The position numbers and the translations under genes were made by a program. This document shows, one piece after another, positions 30,366 to 37,804 of a DNA stretch of 37,804 nucleotides. The stretch is from a virus. The stretch is taken from the IMG/VR virus record IMGVR_UViG_3300036944_000228, positions 1 through 37,804 of that record; one strand, given 5' to 3'. The notes beneath the pieces were generated by a model. It ran no database searches, was not told the DNA's origin, and was given only the letters and a program-made list of their open reading frames with translations. The stretch's first letter is position 1; the number at the start of each line of letters is the position of its first letter.

Positions 30366-31352
30366 TTAGTATCCAAAGTAACCGCTAACTGCAGCTGGCT
30401 GATAAGGTGTAGATGAATTTTTAGTTAGACCACTAATCAACTGACTGATAGGATCTGTTAAACCACCTACTACAGCATTGTTACGTTGCATCTGCAAAGC
30501 TGCTGCCTGTTGTGCTGCTTCATTCTGCAATAAAGCACCTTGTTTAGCTGCTGCTGCAACACTTGAGCCTAGACCAGCACCTAGATTCAGTGCATTAGCG
30601 CCTTGATTCTCCAAGTTAATAGCTTGTTGAGCATACTGAGTATAAGGAGCCAGAGCTTGTGTCTGCAGTCCAAAGCCTTGACCTGCCAAGTTCAAACCAC
30701 CTGTCATCAAGCCTTGACCAAACTGTACTTGTTGCTGACCAGCTTGTTGTGCCTGAGCAGCCAACTGAGCATCCTGCTGAGCTTGAGCATTGTAGTATGC
30801 AGCCATTTGAGGATTAGTAGCTTGCAAACCGGGAGCACCTGCAGTGTAACCTGCTGCAGTACCACCAGTAGCTAGACCTAAACGACCTTGCTGTTGCTGT
30901 TGGTTAGTCAAGTTAGCCAATGTCTGTTCACGACCGGGAGCTAACAGTTGTTGTTGCTGAGTTAAGTAGTTCTGAGCAACCTGCTGAGGATTCTGAGCTG
31001 TGTATGTAGCACCAAGGTTAAACAAACCAGCGGCTTGAGCATTCACATTAGGCTGGAATGCTTGGATCTGCTGAGCTTGACCTAAGCCAGTACCTGCCAT
31101 GCCCATCAAACCTTCACGAGCTGCAGCTACGTCAGGAGCTACCTGATAACCTGCACCGATCAACTGACCTGATGCAGGATCATACTGGAAGCCTGACTTA
31201 CCAAACCTTGTAGTAACTCCTACAGGTCGGAACTGTGCAGCCTGTGCAGCTGCGTTAGCTGCGTTAGTGGTAGCATTAGCAGCTTGGTTAGAAGCATATA
31301 CGCTACCTGCAGTGCCCAACAGAGGGCCAATTAAGTCTGTCCAATCAGCCAT
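30366..31352 (-). CDS. Putative internal virion protein, Gln/Ala-rich
   Basis: 328 residues from ATG 31352 (MADWTDLIGPLLGTAGSVYA), with GGAGG upstream; an ATG at 31370 would add six residues and overlap the previous gene. The protein is extremely rich in Gln, Ala and Gly, with a possible membrane-active N-terminus (residues 5-20). Its position fits T7 gp14, which forms the outer-membrane part of the ejection channel. No sequence-level proof. Confidence 0.6.
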   Translation of the reverse strand: MADWTDLIGPLLGTAGSVYASNQAANATTNAANAAAQAAQFRPVGVTTRFGKSGFQYDPASGQLIGAGYQVAPDVAAAREGLMGMAGTGLGQAQQIQAFQPNVNAQAAGLFNLGATYTAQNPQQVAQNYLTQQQQLLAPGREQTLANLTNQQQQQGRLGLATGGTAAGYTAGAPGLQATNPQMAAYYNAQAQQDAQLAAQAQQAGQQQVQFGQGLMTGGLNLAGQGFGLQTQALAPYTQYAQQAINLENQGANALNLGAGLGSSVAAAAKQGALLQNEAAQQAAALQMQRNNAVVGGLTDPISQLISGLTKNSSTPYQPAAVSGYFGY

Positions 31353-31353
31353 A

Positions 31354-31584
31354 TTAGTACGTGCCTCCATCTACTGTTGCTGTAAAAGTGCCAGAGACAG
31401 TAAGATTCACTGCGGTGGCTGTTCCTGTTAATGCTGCATTATTAGCATCAGGTTTAGAGTTAACTGCTGATTGAATGTTATCAAACTCAGTGTTAACTTC
31501 TGTACCTTTAATGATCTTTGAAGGATTACCTGTTGATAGGCTATCCTTAATTGCAAAGTTAGTTGCCTTGGTGTAATTACTCAT
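31354..31584 (-). CDS. Small structural protein, function unknown
   Basis: 76 residues in an ATGA overlap with the nozzle gene. MSNYTKATNFAIKDSLSTGN... is followed by FDNIQSAVNSKPDANNAALT and a Thr/Val-rich beta end (GTATAVNLTVSGTFTATVDG). This composition is typical of small fibre- or tail-associated phage proteins, often found at this spot. Confidence 0.65.
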   Translation of the reverse strand: MSNYTKATNFAIKDSLSTGNPSKIIKGTEVNTEFDNIQSAVNSKPDANNAALTGTATAVNLTVSGTFTATVDGGTY

Positions 31585-33119
31585 CTTGTCTTCCCTGTCT
31601 TAACGTAGACATCAAGTTTCTGAATGGATATTGATTTATCAAATACTGTGGTTTCAAAACCTAATTGAATAACCTTACCTGATCCACCAATGTTAATGAT
31701 CTTATTATCGAAGGCTGATCCACCATACTCAGCTTCATTAAACTCAGCTATGTTGTACTCAGCTACTGCAGCATTAGACAAACTAAACTGTCTGAGGTTT
31801 AAAATGTCACTGTAATCGAAGCCAAACTTAAGAGTAACTGGATAACCTTGACCTCCGATAATCGTTACACCTACTTTCTTCATAATCTTAATTACCGTAG
31901 GTGACTGGAAGTCAAAGTAATTAGTGTAGTACTTCATCAGGTAGTTATTAGCATTGTCTTTATAACCACCATACTTAGCTATGTATCCACCCTTACCCAT
32001 CAATAACTCTTTACTGCGGGTGTACTTGAAAGCATAAGGTACTAAGCCATCCCATGTTGTAACCCTGTTAGCACCATTAGGTAGAGGTGCTCTCATGTCA
32101 AAGCAGTACACAATCTGACGAGCTGGTAGAGACAACAGATAGAAGGCTTCCTTATCTGAGTACACAGCCCTGATCTCATCAGCATCTTCTAAGCTAACTT
32201 CCAACACTAAGTCATCACGTACATTGGCACTGATGTCTCGCATTGGAGCTGACTTCTCTTGAATGGTACGCATAAGAGAACGTACACCTGAGTCAGACAA
32301 GAAGATTACATCACCACCTGTAGCTACTACTGAGTCCCTAGCTACACAGCCAATACCTGTAATGGCATCTGACAGTGTTAAGTTGTTAGGGTCTGTAGCA
32401 TTGGAGTACAGCAAGATCTGTCTACGTCCGAATACAATCAAGAAGTTATTGTGAGCAGCTAGAGAGATAATCTCATCTGCACCGTTAGGCCACACTTGAG
32501 ATACATCTAAAGTACCTGAAGTACCTGTACTCAAGACATGACCTGCAAGTAAGTCTGAGAACTGAATCGTACTCTTAACTGTTGAGTTATTAGCACTCCA
32601 TGTACGACCATAGGCACTGATTACACAGTTATTACTAGATACAGTCCCTAAGTAACCAGACTTCTCAGATACTCGTCTATATGTAGTTGAACTGGTCGCA
32701 GGATCGAACACTAGAGGATCATGCCCAGACTGATACAGATACATTACTCCATTCAACGGAGCCATCTGCCAGTTATCGTCTGTAATGGTAGGAGCTGTAC
32801 CGCCACCTCCGTAGGTCAACTGTGATAGTGTTGTACCTGAAAGCTTGAATAGCTTATTGTTACCAGCTGCAATAATGTATGAGTTACCTGAGTTATCAAT
32901 CAACTCACCGATAGCTTTGACGTTAGCTTCACCTAAATCATTATTAGATGAGTGTGCTGTAGTCCATCCCTTACGAGCACCAATACGTCCAAACTTATCA
33001 ATCACACAATTATTAGCTACAGTAGCATAGCCAGCCTCTAGAGAGACTGAGCTATCCTGAGTGTTCAACCCCATGAATCCCGGAGCTGACACTGTAGTAG
33101 TTAATATCTTAGCTACCAT
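31581..33119 (-). CDS. Tail nozzle / stabilisation protein (T7 gp12, P22 gp10 type)
   Basis: 512 residues from ATG 33119, which shares a base with the previous stop (TAATG); an in-frame TTG at 33134 is less likely. The opening SAPGFMGLNTQDSSVSLEAG..ANNCVIDKFGRIGARKGW is typical of the tail-nozzle/packaged-DNA stabilisation family. The rest is beta-rich, with NNFLIVFGRRQILLYS and VIFLSDSGVRSL. A hexamer would form the distal tail tube. It lies right after the tubular-A gene, as in T7. Confidence 0.85.
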   Translation of the reverse strand: MVAKILTTTVSAPGFMGLNTQDSSVSLEAGYATVANNCVIDKFGRIGARKGWTTAHSSNNDLGEANVKAIGELIDNSGNSYIIAAGNNKLFKLSGTTLSQLTYGGGGTAPTITDDNWQMAPLNGVMYLYQSGHDPLVFDPATSSTTYRRVSEKSGYLGTVSSNNCVISAYGRTWSANNSTVKSTIQFSDLLAGHVLSTGTSGTLDVSQVWPNGADEIISLAAHNNFLIVFGRRQILLYSNATDPNNLTLSDAITGIGCVARDSVVATGGDVIFLSDSGVRSLMRTIQEKSAPMRDISANVRDDLVLEVSLEDADEIRAVYSDKEAFYLLSLPARQIVYCFDMRAPLPNGANRVTTWDGLVPYAFKYTRSKELLMGKGGYIAKYGGYKDNANNYLMKYYTNYFDFQSPTVIKIMKKVGVTIIGGQGYPVTLKFGFDYSDILNLRQFSLSNAAVAEYNIAEFNEAEYGGSAFDNKIINIGGSGKVIQLGFETTVFDKSISIQKLDVYVKTGKTR

Positions 33120-33769
33120 TAGATACCCACCCAAGTAGTTTCTTCATCGTAGCGGTTACGCTCAATAGCTACAGCATCTGCCAAAGCTAAACGATATTGT
33201 TGATAAATCTCACTGAAGGTTGAACCTCCATCTTCACCTCGCTCACCAACAGCTTTAGCGTAGGCTAACATCTGTACCAAGTGATGAGGAACTAACAAAG
33301 CATCAGCATCTGCAGACAAGTCAGCTTGAGGGATAACTAACTCAAAGCGTAGTGAATAGACATTATCAGGCTGAGGCCAGACATCCACCTGAGTATCATC
33401 ACCGGAGATACCGTTGTAGTTGTAGTACACCGGAGCTGCATTCTGAGTTGTACCTAAGTAATACTGTCTGTTCATCCAGTTAGTAGGTACTTGTCTCATA
33501 GGTACATCTTCAGTGTCATTCAGTACATCAACAGTACGGAATCTCTGACCTGAACCTGTCAATGTATAGTTACGAGTACCCGCCACTGTAGACAACACAA
33601 TAGTCTGTGTGAGGACATTCCAGTCAAGGGCATCCTCAATCTCTCGCTTAGCATCATTAACAAAAACACCTATCAGGGAACTATAAGGAGTATCACCTAC
33701 CGACGATACTTCAGTCTCCCTTAGACGTACTAATACGTTGTTAACCAACTGTAGATATGTCGTAGCCAT
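33119..33769 (-). CDS. Head-tail adaptor / tail tubular protein A (T7 gp11 type)
   Basis: 216 residues, with AAGGAAT upstream of ATG 33769. The N-terminal YLQLVNNVLVRLRETEVSSV and the segment VNDAKREIEDALDWNVLTQT are hallmarks of the podovirus adaptor that joins portal and nozzle. It ends next to the nozzle start (one-base overlap) and is the first gene behind the promoter at 33797-33825. Confidence 0.85.
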   Translation of the reverse strand: MATTYLQLVNNVLVRLRETEVSSVGDTPYSSLIGVFVNDAKREIEDALDWNVLTQTIVLSTVAGTRNYTLTGSGQRFRTVDVLNDTEDVPMRQVPTNWMNRQYYLGTTQNAAPVYYNYNGISGDDTQVDVWPQPDNVYSLRFELVIPQADLSADADALLVPHHLVQMLAYAKAVGERGEDGGSTFSEIYQQYRLALADAVAIERNRYDEETTWVGI

Positions 33770-33796
33770 TAATATTCCTTATATATCTTGTATACT

Positions 33797-33825
33797 ATGG
33801 TATCACACTTTAAAGTAAATGTCAA
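33797..33825 (-). promoter_or_regulatory. Host sigma70-type promoter for tail and ejection genes
   Basis: On the minus strand: TTGACA, a 17-base spacer, then TACCAT preceded by TGA (extended -10). The -10 matches four of six bases. It sits in the gap between the 65-residue basic protein and the adaptor gene, 28 bases from the adaptor ATG. Confidence 0.75.
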
Positions 33826-33833
33826 TAGTTTTA

Positions 33834-34031
33834 TTACTTTTTCTTAGGTTTCTTAGCTGTCTTAGCTGCAGCTTTAAAGTCAGACTCTGTAGGAGCACCT
33901 TTAGAGCCTCCCTTGTTCATCTTCTCACCAGAGCCAGCTTTTATACGCTCCTGTTTAGCATGGATATTGGCATATAAGCCATTCTTCATCTTGTTCTTAG
34001 CTGTTCTCTGACCACGTGTAGGCATATTCAT
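33834..34031 (-). CDS. Small basic phage protein
   Basis: 65 residues from ATG 34031 (MNMPTRGQRTAKNKMKNGLY), with GGAG nine bases upstream; an ATG at 34046 inside the previous gene is less likely. Lys-rich and Gly/Ala-rich (KQERIKAGSGEKMNKGGSKG, ending KTAKKPKKK). The same type is frequent in aquatic podoviruses near tail genes. May be DNA-binding or virion-associated; function unknown. Confidence 0.65.
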   Translation of the reverse strand: MNMPTRGQRTAKNKMKNGLYANIHAKQERIKAGSGEKMNKGGSKGAPTESDFKAAAKTAKKPKKK

Positions 34032-34032
34032 C

Positions 34033-34269
34033 TTATTTAACTCCATGAAATCTGTTGTCGATAGCTAACCAAATAGCTCCAAAGAAAGCACCTATAATAA
34101 TGATAGGCTTTACAGCTTTAGCGATCCACTCAAGGACTTGGAAAGCCCCTTGAGCTGCATTGAAGGCTTTAACAACCTCGTCTGTATTCTTCTCTATGTT
34201 ATCCACCTTAGCCTCTACAGCCATTAGTCGATCATAGATGTGTTCATGTGTTACTTCCTCTATTTTCAT
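34033..34269 (-). CDS. Small membrane protein, XhlA/holin-like
   Basis: 78 residues, ATGA-coupled to the previous gene. The N-terminal half is a coiled coil (HIYDRLMAVEAKVDNIEKNT), and a C-terminal membrane segment (AVKPIIIIGAFFGAIWLAID) is near residues 52-71. This order matches XhlA-type holin/haemolysin proteins. It is far from the lysis cassette, so it could be a second lysis factor or a virion membrane protein. Confidence 0.55.
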   Translation of the reverse strand: MKIEEVTHEHIYDRLMAVEAKVDNIEKNTDEVVKAFNAAQGAFQVLEWIAKAVKPIIIIGAFFGAIWLAIDNRFHGVK

Positions 34270-34763
34270 GGTGCATCAGGCCAAGTAATAGTCCAAGGAA
34301 AGCCCTCCTGCGCTGTAATGTCACGCAAGGCTTGACGATAGGTAGCCCATACTGTCTTATCAACAGGAGCGTCATCTACCTGAGTCCAATCACACTCAGA
34401 TAACTTAGCATCACGAGCAGCACGAACAGACTTAGCCTGTTCAGCATCCTTCTGAGCCTTGTAAGTAGCTTCTTGTTCAGCAGCAGTAGTAGTTACACCA
34501 TCTACAACTTGGTCTAAGAAGACAGGGCCTAAGATGTACTTTGTGTACCACTTGCCATCTACTTGCTCTACACCAGAGGTTTGAGAGTATTGGTAAACAG
34601 TGCCACCAGTTGCTTGTGCGCCTTCAAAGACTACATCAGCACCCAAAGACTCCAAAACTTCGGTTGTTGTTGTTTCCCATGATGGGCCACCATTGGCTTT
34701 TGTGTATGCACGAAATTCACCCTCGTACATTACCTGTCCTGACTGTCGAATTCTAATTTGCAT
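34266..34763 (-). CDS. Tail fibre assembly / tail chaperone-like protein
   Basis: 165 residues from ATG 34763 (MQIRIRQSGQVMYEGEFRAY), with GAGGT eight bases upstream; an ATG at 34781 overlaps the previous gene and lacks a better RBS. The C-terminal segment RDAKLSECDWTQVDDAPVDK...WATYRQALRDI...GFPWTITWPDAP is the signature of phage tail (fibre) assembly chaperones. It follows the large tail gene, which may be its client. Confidence 0.75.
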   Translation of the reverse strand: MQIRIRQSGQVMYEGEFRAYTKANGGPSWETTTTEVLESLGADVVFEGAQATGGTVYQYSQTSGVEQVDGKWYTKYILGPVFLDQVVDGVTTTAAEQEATYKAQKDAEQAKSVRAARDAKLSECDWTQVDDAPVDKTVWATYRQALRDITAQEGFPWTITWPDAP

Positions 34764-34773
34764 TTTAATTACC

Positions 34774-36765
34774 TCAAGCAATAGCTAAAAAGATGAATGT
34801 TGCCCCTGCGCCTGTGTTAGGGCCTCCAGCGGGTACTGAAAAACCAGCAGAATATGGGTCTATCATGTCCATATCAGTTACTTCAGCGGCTGTTGTATTT
34901 AACGACAATCTAGGGTCATTACCACTTACGATTCCACGAGCTGAATCCCAAACATACCAATCAGAACTAGCGTCAGTTCGTTTAATCATTACAAATCTAG
35001 CACCGCTTGTAAATCCACAGTCAATGTTTAAGTTTGAATCTGAGCCTGTGTATGAGCCTACTTTGGAAACACCTGCACAAGTGGCAAATAGGTATGAAAC
35101 AATTGTTTGACCTGATGAATAAAAGAAGCCACTCAAATTGTTGATTGTTGTCGTTGTGGCTTGAGCAATATTAGTCAATCCATTTCCGTTACCAGTACCA
35201 CCCCATGCGTTAGTACTGTTTAAGATTCCATAGCCGTTTTGGTCTACACACACATACCATGAATCAGCAGAACCTCTGGTTTTGTAAATAACCATTTCTG
35301 GTCTGACACCAAGGTTATGATTTACTGACGCAGAAGATGCTGATGCTGTATAGCAAACCTCATCAAAGAAGCTAGGGGCGCGTTTCATAAAATATTGCAC
35401 GTTAGTTAATCCGTTTGTATTCCAATCGTAATTAACCGCTGTACCAGTATTTGAATATCCATTTTGCACATCAAATTTTAATGATGTATTAGAAGAAACT
35501 TCAGCATTAGTTGCCCAAGTTCGGATAACACCATTACCTCTTAACCTATCAACAGTCCAAACGCCACCAGTTCCTGTTCGCCCCAAGTTAATGGACAGGT
35601 CAATAGGTGCAACTGTGCTTGTAGTAAATGTCCGAGATGTTGAGCCATTACCTGTATACAAAGCTGGCTCAAACACCTTAGTCGCATCCGTAGGCACTTT
35701 CATCGGGCCTCTACGAATGGCTATGTAGATGTATGTTGTGCCACTATCATTAAAGTCAGCATCAGAATCAGAACAAGTAAAACCTGTTGCTGTTGGAACA
35801 ATGTGACTTCCTTTTTGCGCTTCAGCACTACTCAAGTTGGCGTATAAAACCCCGTTGTTGCCTGTGGAAGCGGTCATCCCTCGCATATTGTCTTGGATGT
35901 ACCAGCCTGTTGAAGAAGCATTCGTCGTGGAGTTTTTAATCATTACCCATTGCGGTTCAAAACCCAAATTCACATTCAAACTCGTATTGCCAGTTCCCGT
36001 ATAAGACCCACACGAAATCACATTGTCTGTACCAGTCAGACCAAAGCCTCCTGCGTTGTGGGCAAATAGGTAGGCTACGTAGGTTTGCCCATTTACGTTT
36101 GGGTTTAAGTTCAACGCAACATTGATTAAGCTTCCTGCGTTAAATGTTGTAGCCGTAAAGTCGCTTGCAACTCCCGCATCGGGCGCACTTGCCGCAGATG
36201 TTGCGTTCAGTTCAATGCCTGTAAGGTCTGTTGTTCCGCCATTGCCACGATGCCAAACCCACCACACGCTTGTGTTGCTTGTGCTTTTTACGATGACACA
36301 ACCGGGCGCAGAACCAAGATTGTGATTTATTACTTGAGGGCCAGCACCATTCCCTGTATAAGTCACAACATCAAAGAACTTTGGTGCTTTTGCCCAAGTC
36401 CATGAAACATAGTTAACACCAGAACCGTTGTAATCTCCATCAAGGTCTAAGTTATATCCTGTTGAATTAAAACCAGTAACACCATAAGCATCGTTTGTTT
36501 GTGGGTCTGTAGTATTTGAATAAAGTGCGTAACCAGCACCCCTTACTGTATCTACAAGTTTATGGTCACGAACTGCTGACCTACCTTTTGTCCAAACCAA
36601 TCCACCATCACCAGCCAAATCAATGCCATTAGTAATGGTCTGTGTAGAGCCGTTGCCTGTGTAAAGGTATGTGCTGAAACATGACTCTATATAGTTTGGC
36701 TCGGAAACAACACCTCCTCCGAACCCATCGTAGGATGCAGCCCCACTCGTAGCTTGTAACGGCAT
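34774..36765 (-). CDS. Repeat-built tail protein (possible host-range factor)
   Basis: 663 residues with AAGGAATAACA before ATG 36765. It has at least five beta-rich repeats, each opening with YTGNGS/YTGTGN-type motifs and followed by a (V/F)MI(K)-type strand and SxWYVWDS/STGWYIQDNMRG-like segments. It resembles the repeated domain called DUF7483 in phage tail proteins, which often includes lectin-like folds. It lies between the homing endonuclease and the assembly chaperone. Codon choice in 35.8-36.4 kb looks more GC-rich than neighbours, hinting at recent exchange. Confidence 0.7.
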   Translation of the reverse strand: MPLQATSGAASYDGFGGGVVSEPNYIESCFSTYLYTGNGSTQTITNGIDLAGDGGLVWTKGRSAVRDHKLVDTVRGAGYALYSNTTDPQTNDAYGVTGFNSTGYNLDLDGDYNGSGVNYVSWTWAKAPKFFDVVTYTGNGAGPQVINHNLGSAPGCVIVKSTSNTSVWWVWHRGNGGTTDLTGIELNATSAASAPDAGVASDFTATTFNAGSLINVALNLNPNVNGQTYVAYLFAHNAGGFGLTGTDNVISCGSYTGTGNTSLNVNLGFEPQWVMIKNSTTNASSTGWYIQDNMRGMTASTGNNGVLYANLSSAEAQKGSHIVPTATGFTCSDSDADFNDSGTTYIYIAIRRGPMKVPTDATKVFEPALYTGNGSTSRTFTTSTVAPIDLSINLGRTGTGGVWTVDRLRGNGVIRTWATNAEVSSNTSLKFDVQNGYSNTGTAVNYDWNTNGLTNVQYFMKRAPSFFDEVCYTASASSASVNHNLGVRPEMVIYKTRGSADSWYVCVDQNGYGILNSTNAWGGTGNGNGLTNIAQATTTTINNLSGFFYSSGQTIVSYLFATCAGVSKVGSYTGSDSNLNIDCGFTSGARFVMIKRTDASSDWYVWDSARGIVSGNDPRLSLNTTAAEVTDMDMIDPYSAGFSVPAGGPNTGAGATFIFLAIA

Positions 36766-36767
36766 TG

Positions 36768-37421
36768 TTATTCCTTATCTTTACAGTTATCAAAGTGCCA
36801 ACGCTTTGCCATTGCTGGCGATACTAGTTTGTGGCAATGAGGACATTCTATTTTTGCTTTAGGTTTACCAATTAAACCTGCTTTTATTTTTGCTTTATGT
36901 TCATCTGTAATTATTCTTCCCTTTAAAGCCTCGGAAGTCTTACGCTTTGTTTCTTCAGATGGTCTATAAGTTGTAGTCAATCTAGCTTTGGCAATATTAG
37001 CCCTACCTTCTTCAGACTTAGGTTTTCGCATCTTTTGTTTTGTTTCTTCAGAAACTATGCGACCTTTAAACAACTGAGTTACATATTTTTTATGTTCTTC
37101 AGTATGCTTGTATCCTTTAGCACCATCACCGCCATCAGTCATGTTTGTTAATGGTATGCCAATATCACGCATTTCAGCAATTAACAAACACTCAAAATCA
37201 ATAGCCTGTGCATCAGAAACATTTTCTTCAACTTTGGTAATAATTGGTTGCATACCAAGTGACATAAGTTTACGAATCTTATTTAGCTTCTTTGACTTGC
37301 GCTTAGTGTAATACTTAGCCTCATCCAAATGAAACTCGCAACGCTTTCCATGTCCCTTACCAACGTAAAAGGGCATCCCATTTCTAGGGTCAGTCAGCGT
37401 GTAAACGTAGGCGGTGTTCAT
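36768..37421 (-). CDS. GIY-YIG homing endonuclease with NUMOD3 repeats
   Basis: 217 residues; its ATG shares a base with the tail-fibre stop (TAATG). The nuclease domain has YVYTLTDPRNGMPFYVGKGHGKR (GIY-YIG-type core) and a conserved Glu in FECLLIAEM near residue 77. At least three NUMOD3-like DNA-binding motifs (SEETKQKM, SEETKRKTSEALKGR, TDEHKAKIKAGLIGK) follow at 110-185. A C-terminal CPHCHKL...HFDNC could bind zinc. Free-standing homing enzymes cut a related phage and spread by repair. It looks like a mobile gene inserted between two tail genes. Confidence 0.88.
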   Translation of the reverse strand: MNTAYVYTLTDPRNGMPFYVGKGHGKRCEFHLDEAKYYTKRKSKKLNKIRKLMSLGMQPIITKVEENVSDAQAIDFECLLIAEMRDIGIPLTNMTDGGDGAKGYKHTEEHKKYVTQLFKGRIVSEETKQKMRKPKSEEGRANIAKARLTTTYRPSEETKRKTSEALKGRIITDEHKAKIKAGLIGKPKAKIECPHCHKLVSPAMAKRWHFDNCKDKE

Positions 37422-37804
37422 TAGGCTTTGAACTGTGTATTAGATGCAAGGACAGTAAAGGTCGCACTTCCAGTTTTTAGAATCGCAAATCTGTAACTAT
37501 CTATACCACTAGCATTACCAGCAGTAGGAGCACCACCTAACCAACGTGTCGTCACTCCAGATGTAGTGCCATCAACTTGCACAGCAGAGTTATAGTAAGC
37601 AGTAGAACCTTGAGTCACCAAGAAAGCCACAGTCATTGACTGACCTGTACTCATCAATGTATTCAATGATGTACCGCTAGAGCCTCTGAAGTTAACTGTC
37701 CAGTTAGCACTTGCGTTACTTGTGTAGTACAAGACAGACTGAGTTGTAATGTCGTAGTTAATCGTACCTGTAGCTGCTGTTGCAGATACTGTAGCTACCT
37801 CTGC
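37421..37804 (-). CDS. Tail fibre protein, C-terminal part (continues from 1)
   Basis: Last 128 codons of the tail fibre, including the 127-bp overlap, in frame with 1-1432. The sequence has SVLYYTSNASANWTVNFRGS...MSTGQSMTVAFLVTQGSTAYYNSAVQVDG and ends LKTGSATFTVLASNTQFKA. This beta-rich terminal domain is widely shared among aquatic-phage fibres and probably binds the receptor or trimerises. The stop overlaps the homing endonuclease start. Confidence 0.85.
   Translation of the reverse strand, partial: AEVATVSATAATGTINYDITTQSVLYYTSNASANWTVNFRGSSGTSLNTLMSTGQSMTVAFLVTQGSTAYYNSAVQVDGTTSGVTTRWLGGAPTAGNASGIDSYRFAILKTGSATFTVLASNTQFKA
37678..37804. repeat. Terminal overlap, identical to 1-127
   Basis: Right-hand copy of the 127-bp end overlap. 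Remove one copy to obtain the 37,677-bp circular sequence. Confidence 0.9.

Overview
The window is a complete or near-complete genome of a lytic, podovirus-type tailed phage (Caudoviricetes). The first 127 bases are repeated exactly as the last 127 bases (1-127 = 37678-37804), in the middle of one tail-fibre reading frame that runs through the join without a break. The contig is therefore best read as a circular assembly with a unique length of 37,677 bp. The modest GC content, the many tiny early genes, the T7-like replication set and the cobalamin-type ribonucleotide reductase fit a phage of aquatic bacterioplankton. The gene set (T7-like DNA polymerase, primase-helicase, exonuclease and endonuclease I, class II RNR, glutaredoxin, no phage RNA polymerase) recalls the cobavirus/Zobellviridae type of podovirus. 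That placement is inference from gene content, and the host cannot be read from the sequence.

Layout. Two divergent arms leave a 1.1-kb non-coding region (9521-10628) and converge on a strong bidirectional terminator at 24901-24935. The plus arm (10629-24892) starts with about twenty very small genes, mostly unknown and many coupled by ATGA overlaps. It continues with primase-helicase, DNA polymerase A, SSB-like protein, 5'-3' exonuclease, a small metallopeptidase, endonuclease I, a metallophosphoesterase, a DUF3310 protein, class II RNR and glutaredoxin. The minus arm runs from 9520 down through the join at 1/37677 to 24972. It encodes terminase small and large subunits, portal, scaffold, major capsid, small head/tail proteins, tail fibre, a GIY-YIG homing endonuclease, a repeat-built tail protein, a tail-assembly chaperone-like protein, a membrane protein, tail tubular/nozzle proteins, three large putative ejection proteins, and a lysis cassette (small membrane proteins, holin, lysozyme).

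Control. No single-subunit RNA polymerase gene is present. Host-type promoters with TTGACA, a 17-bp spacer and a TGn extended -10 are visible upstream of the capsid block (5794-5822), upstream of the tail block (33797-33825) and in the early arm (13920-13948). A terminator directly follows the major capsid gene. The divergent region holds a putative replication origin: three tandem 21-bp iterons plus a fourth copy, interleaved with four DnaA-box-like 9-mers. Next to it are other direct repeats, including two copies of TACACTATAGGTAG, which resembles the core of T7/SP6-type promoters. A regulatory element from this region recurs at about 13.97-14.01 kb, before the second early gene block.

The genes suggest a virulent cycle: early small proteins act on the host, phage proteins replicate DNA from nucleotides supplied by the B12-dependent RNR, and late genes package DNA into a T7-like short-tailed virion and lyse the cell.
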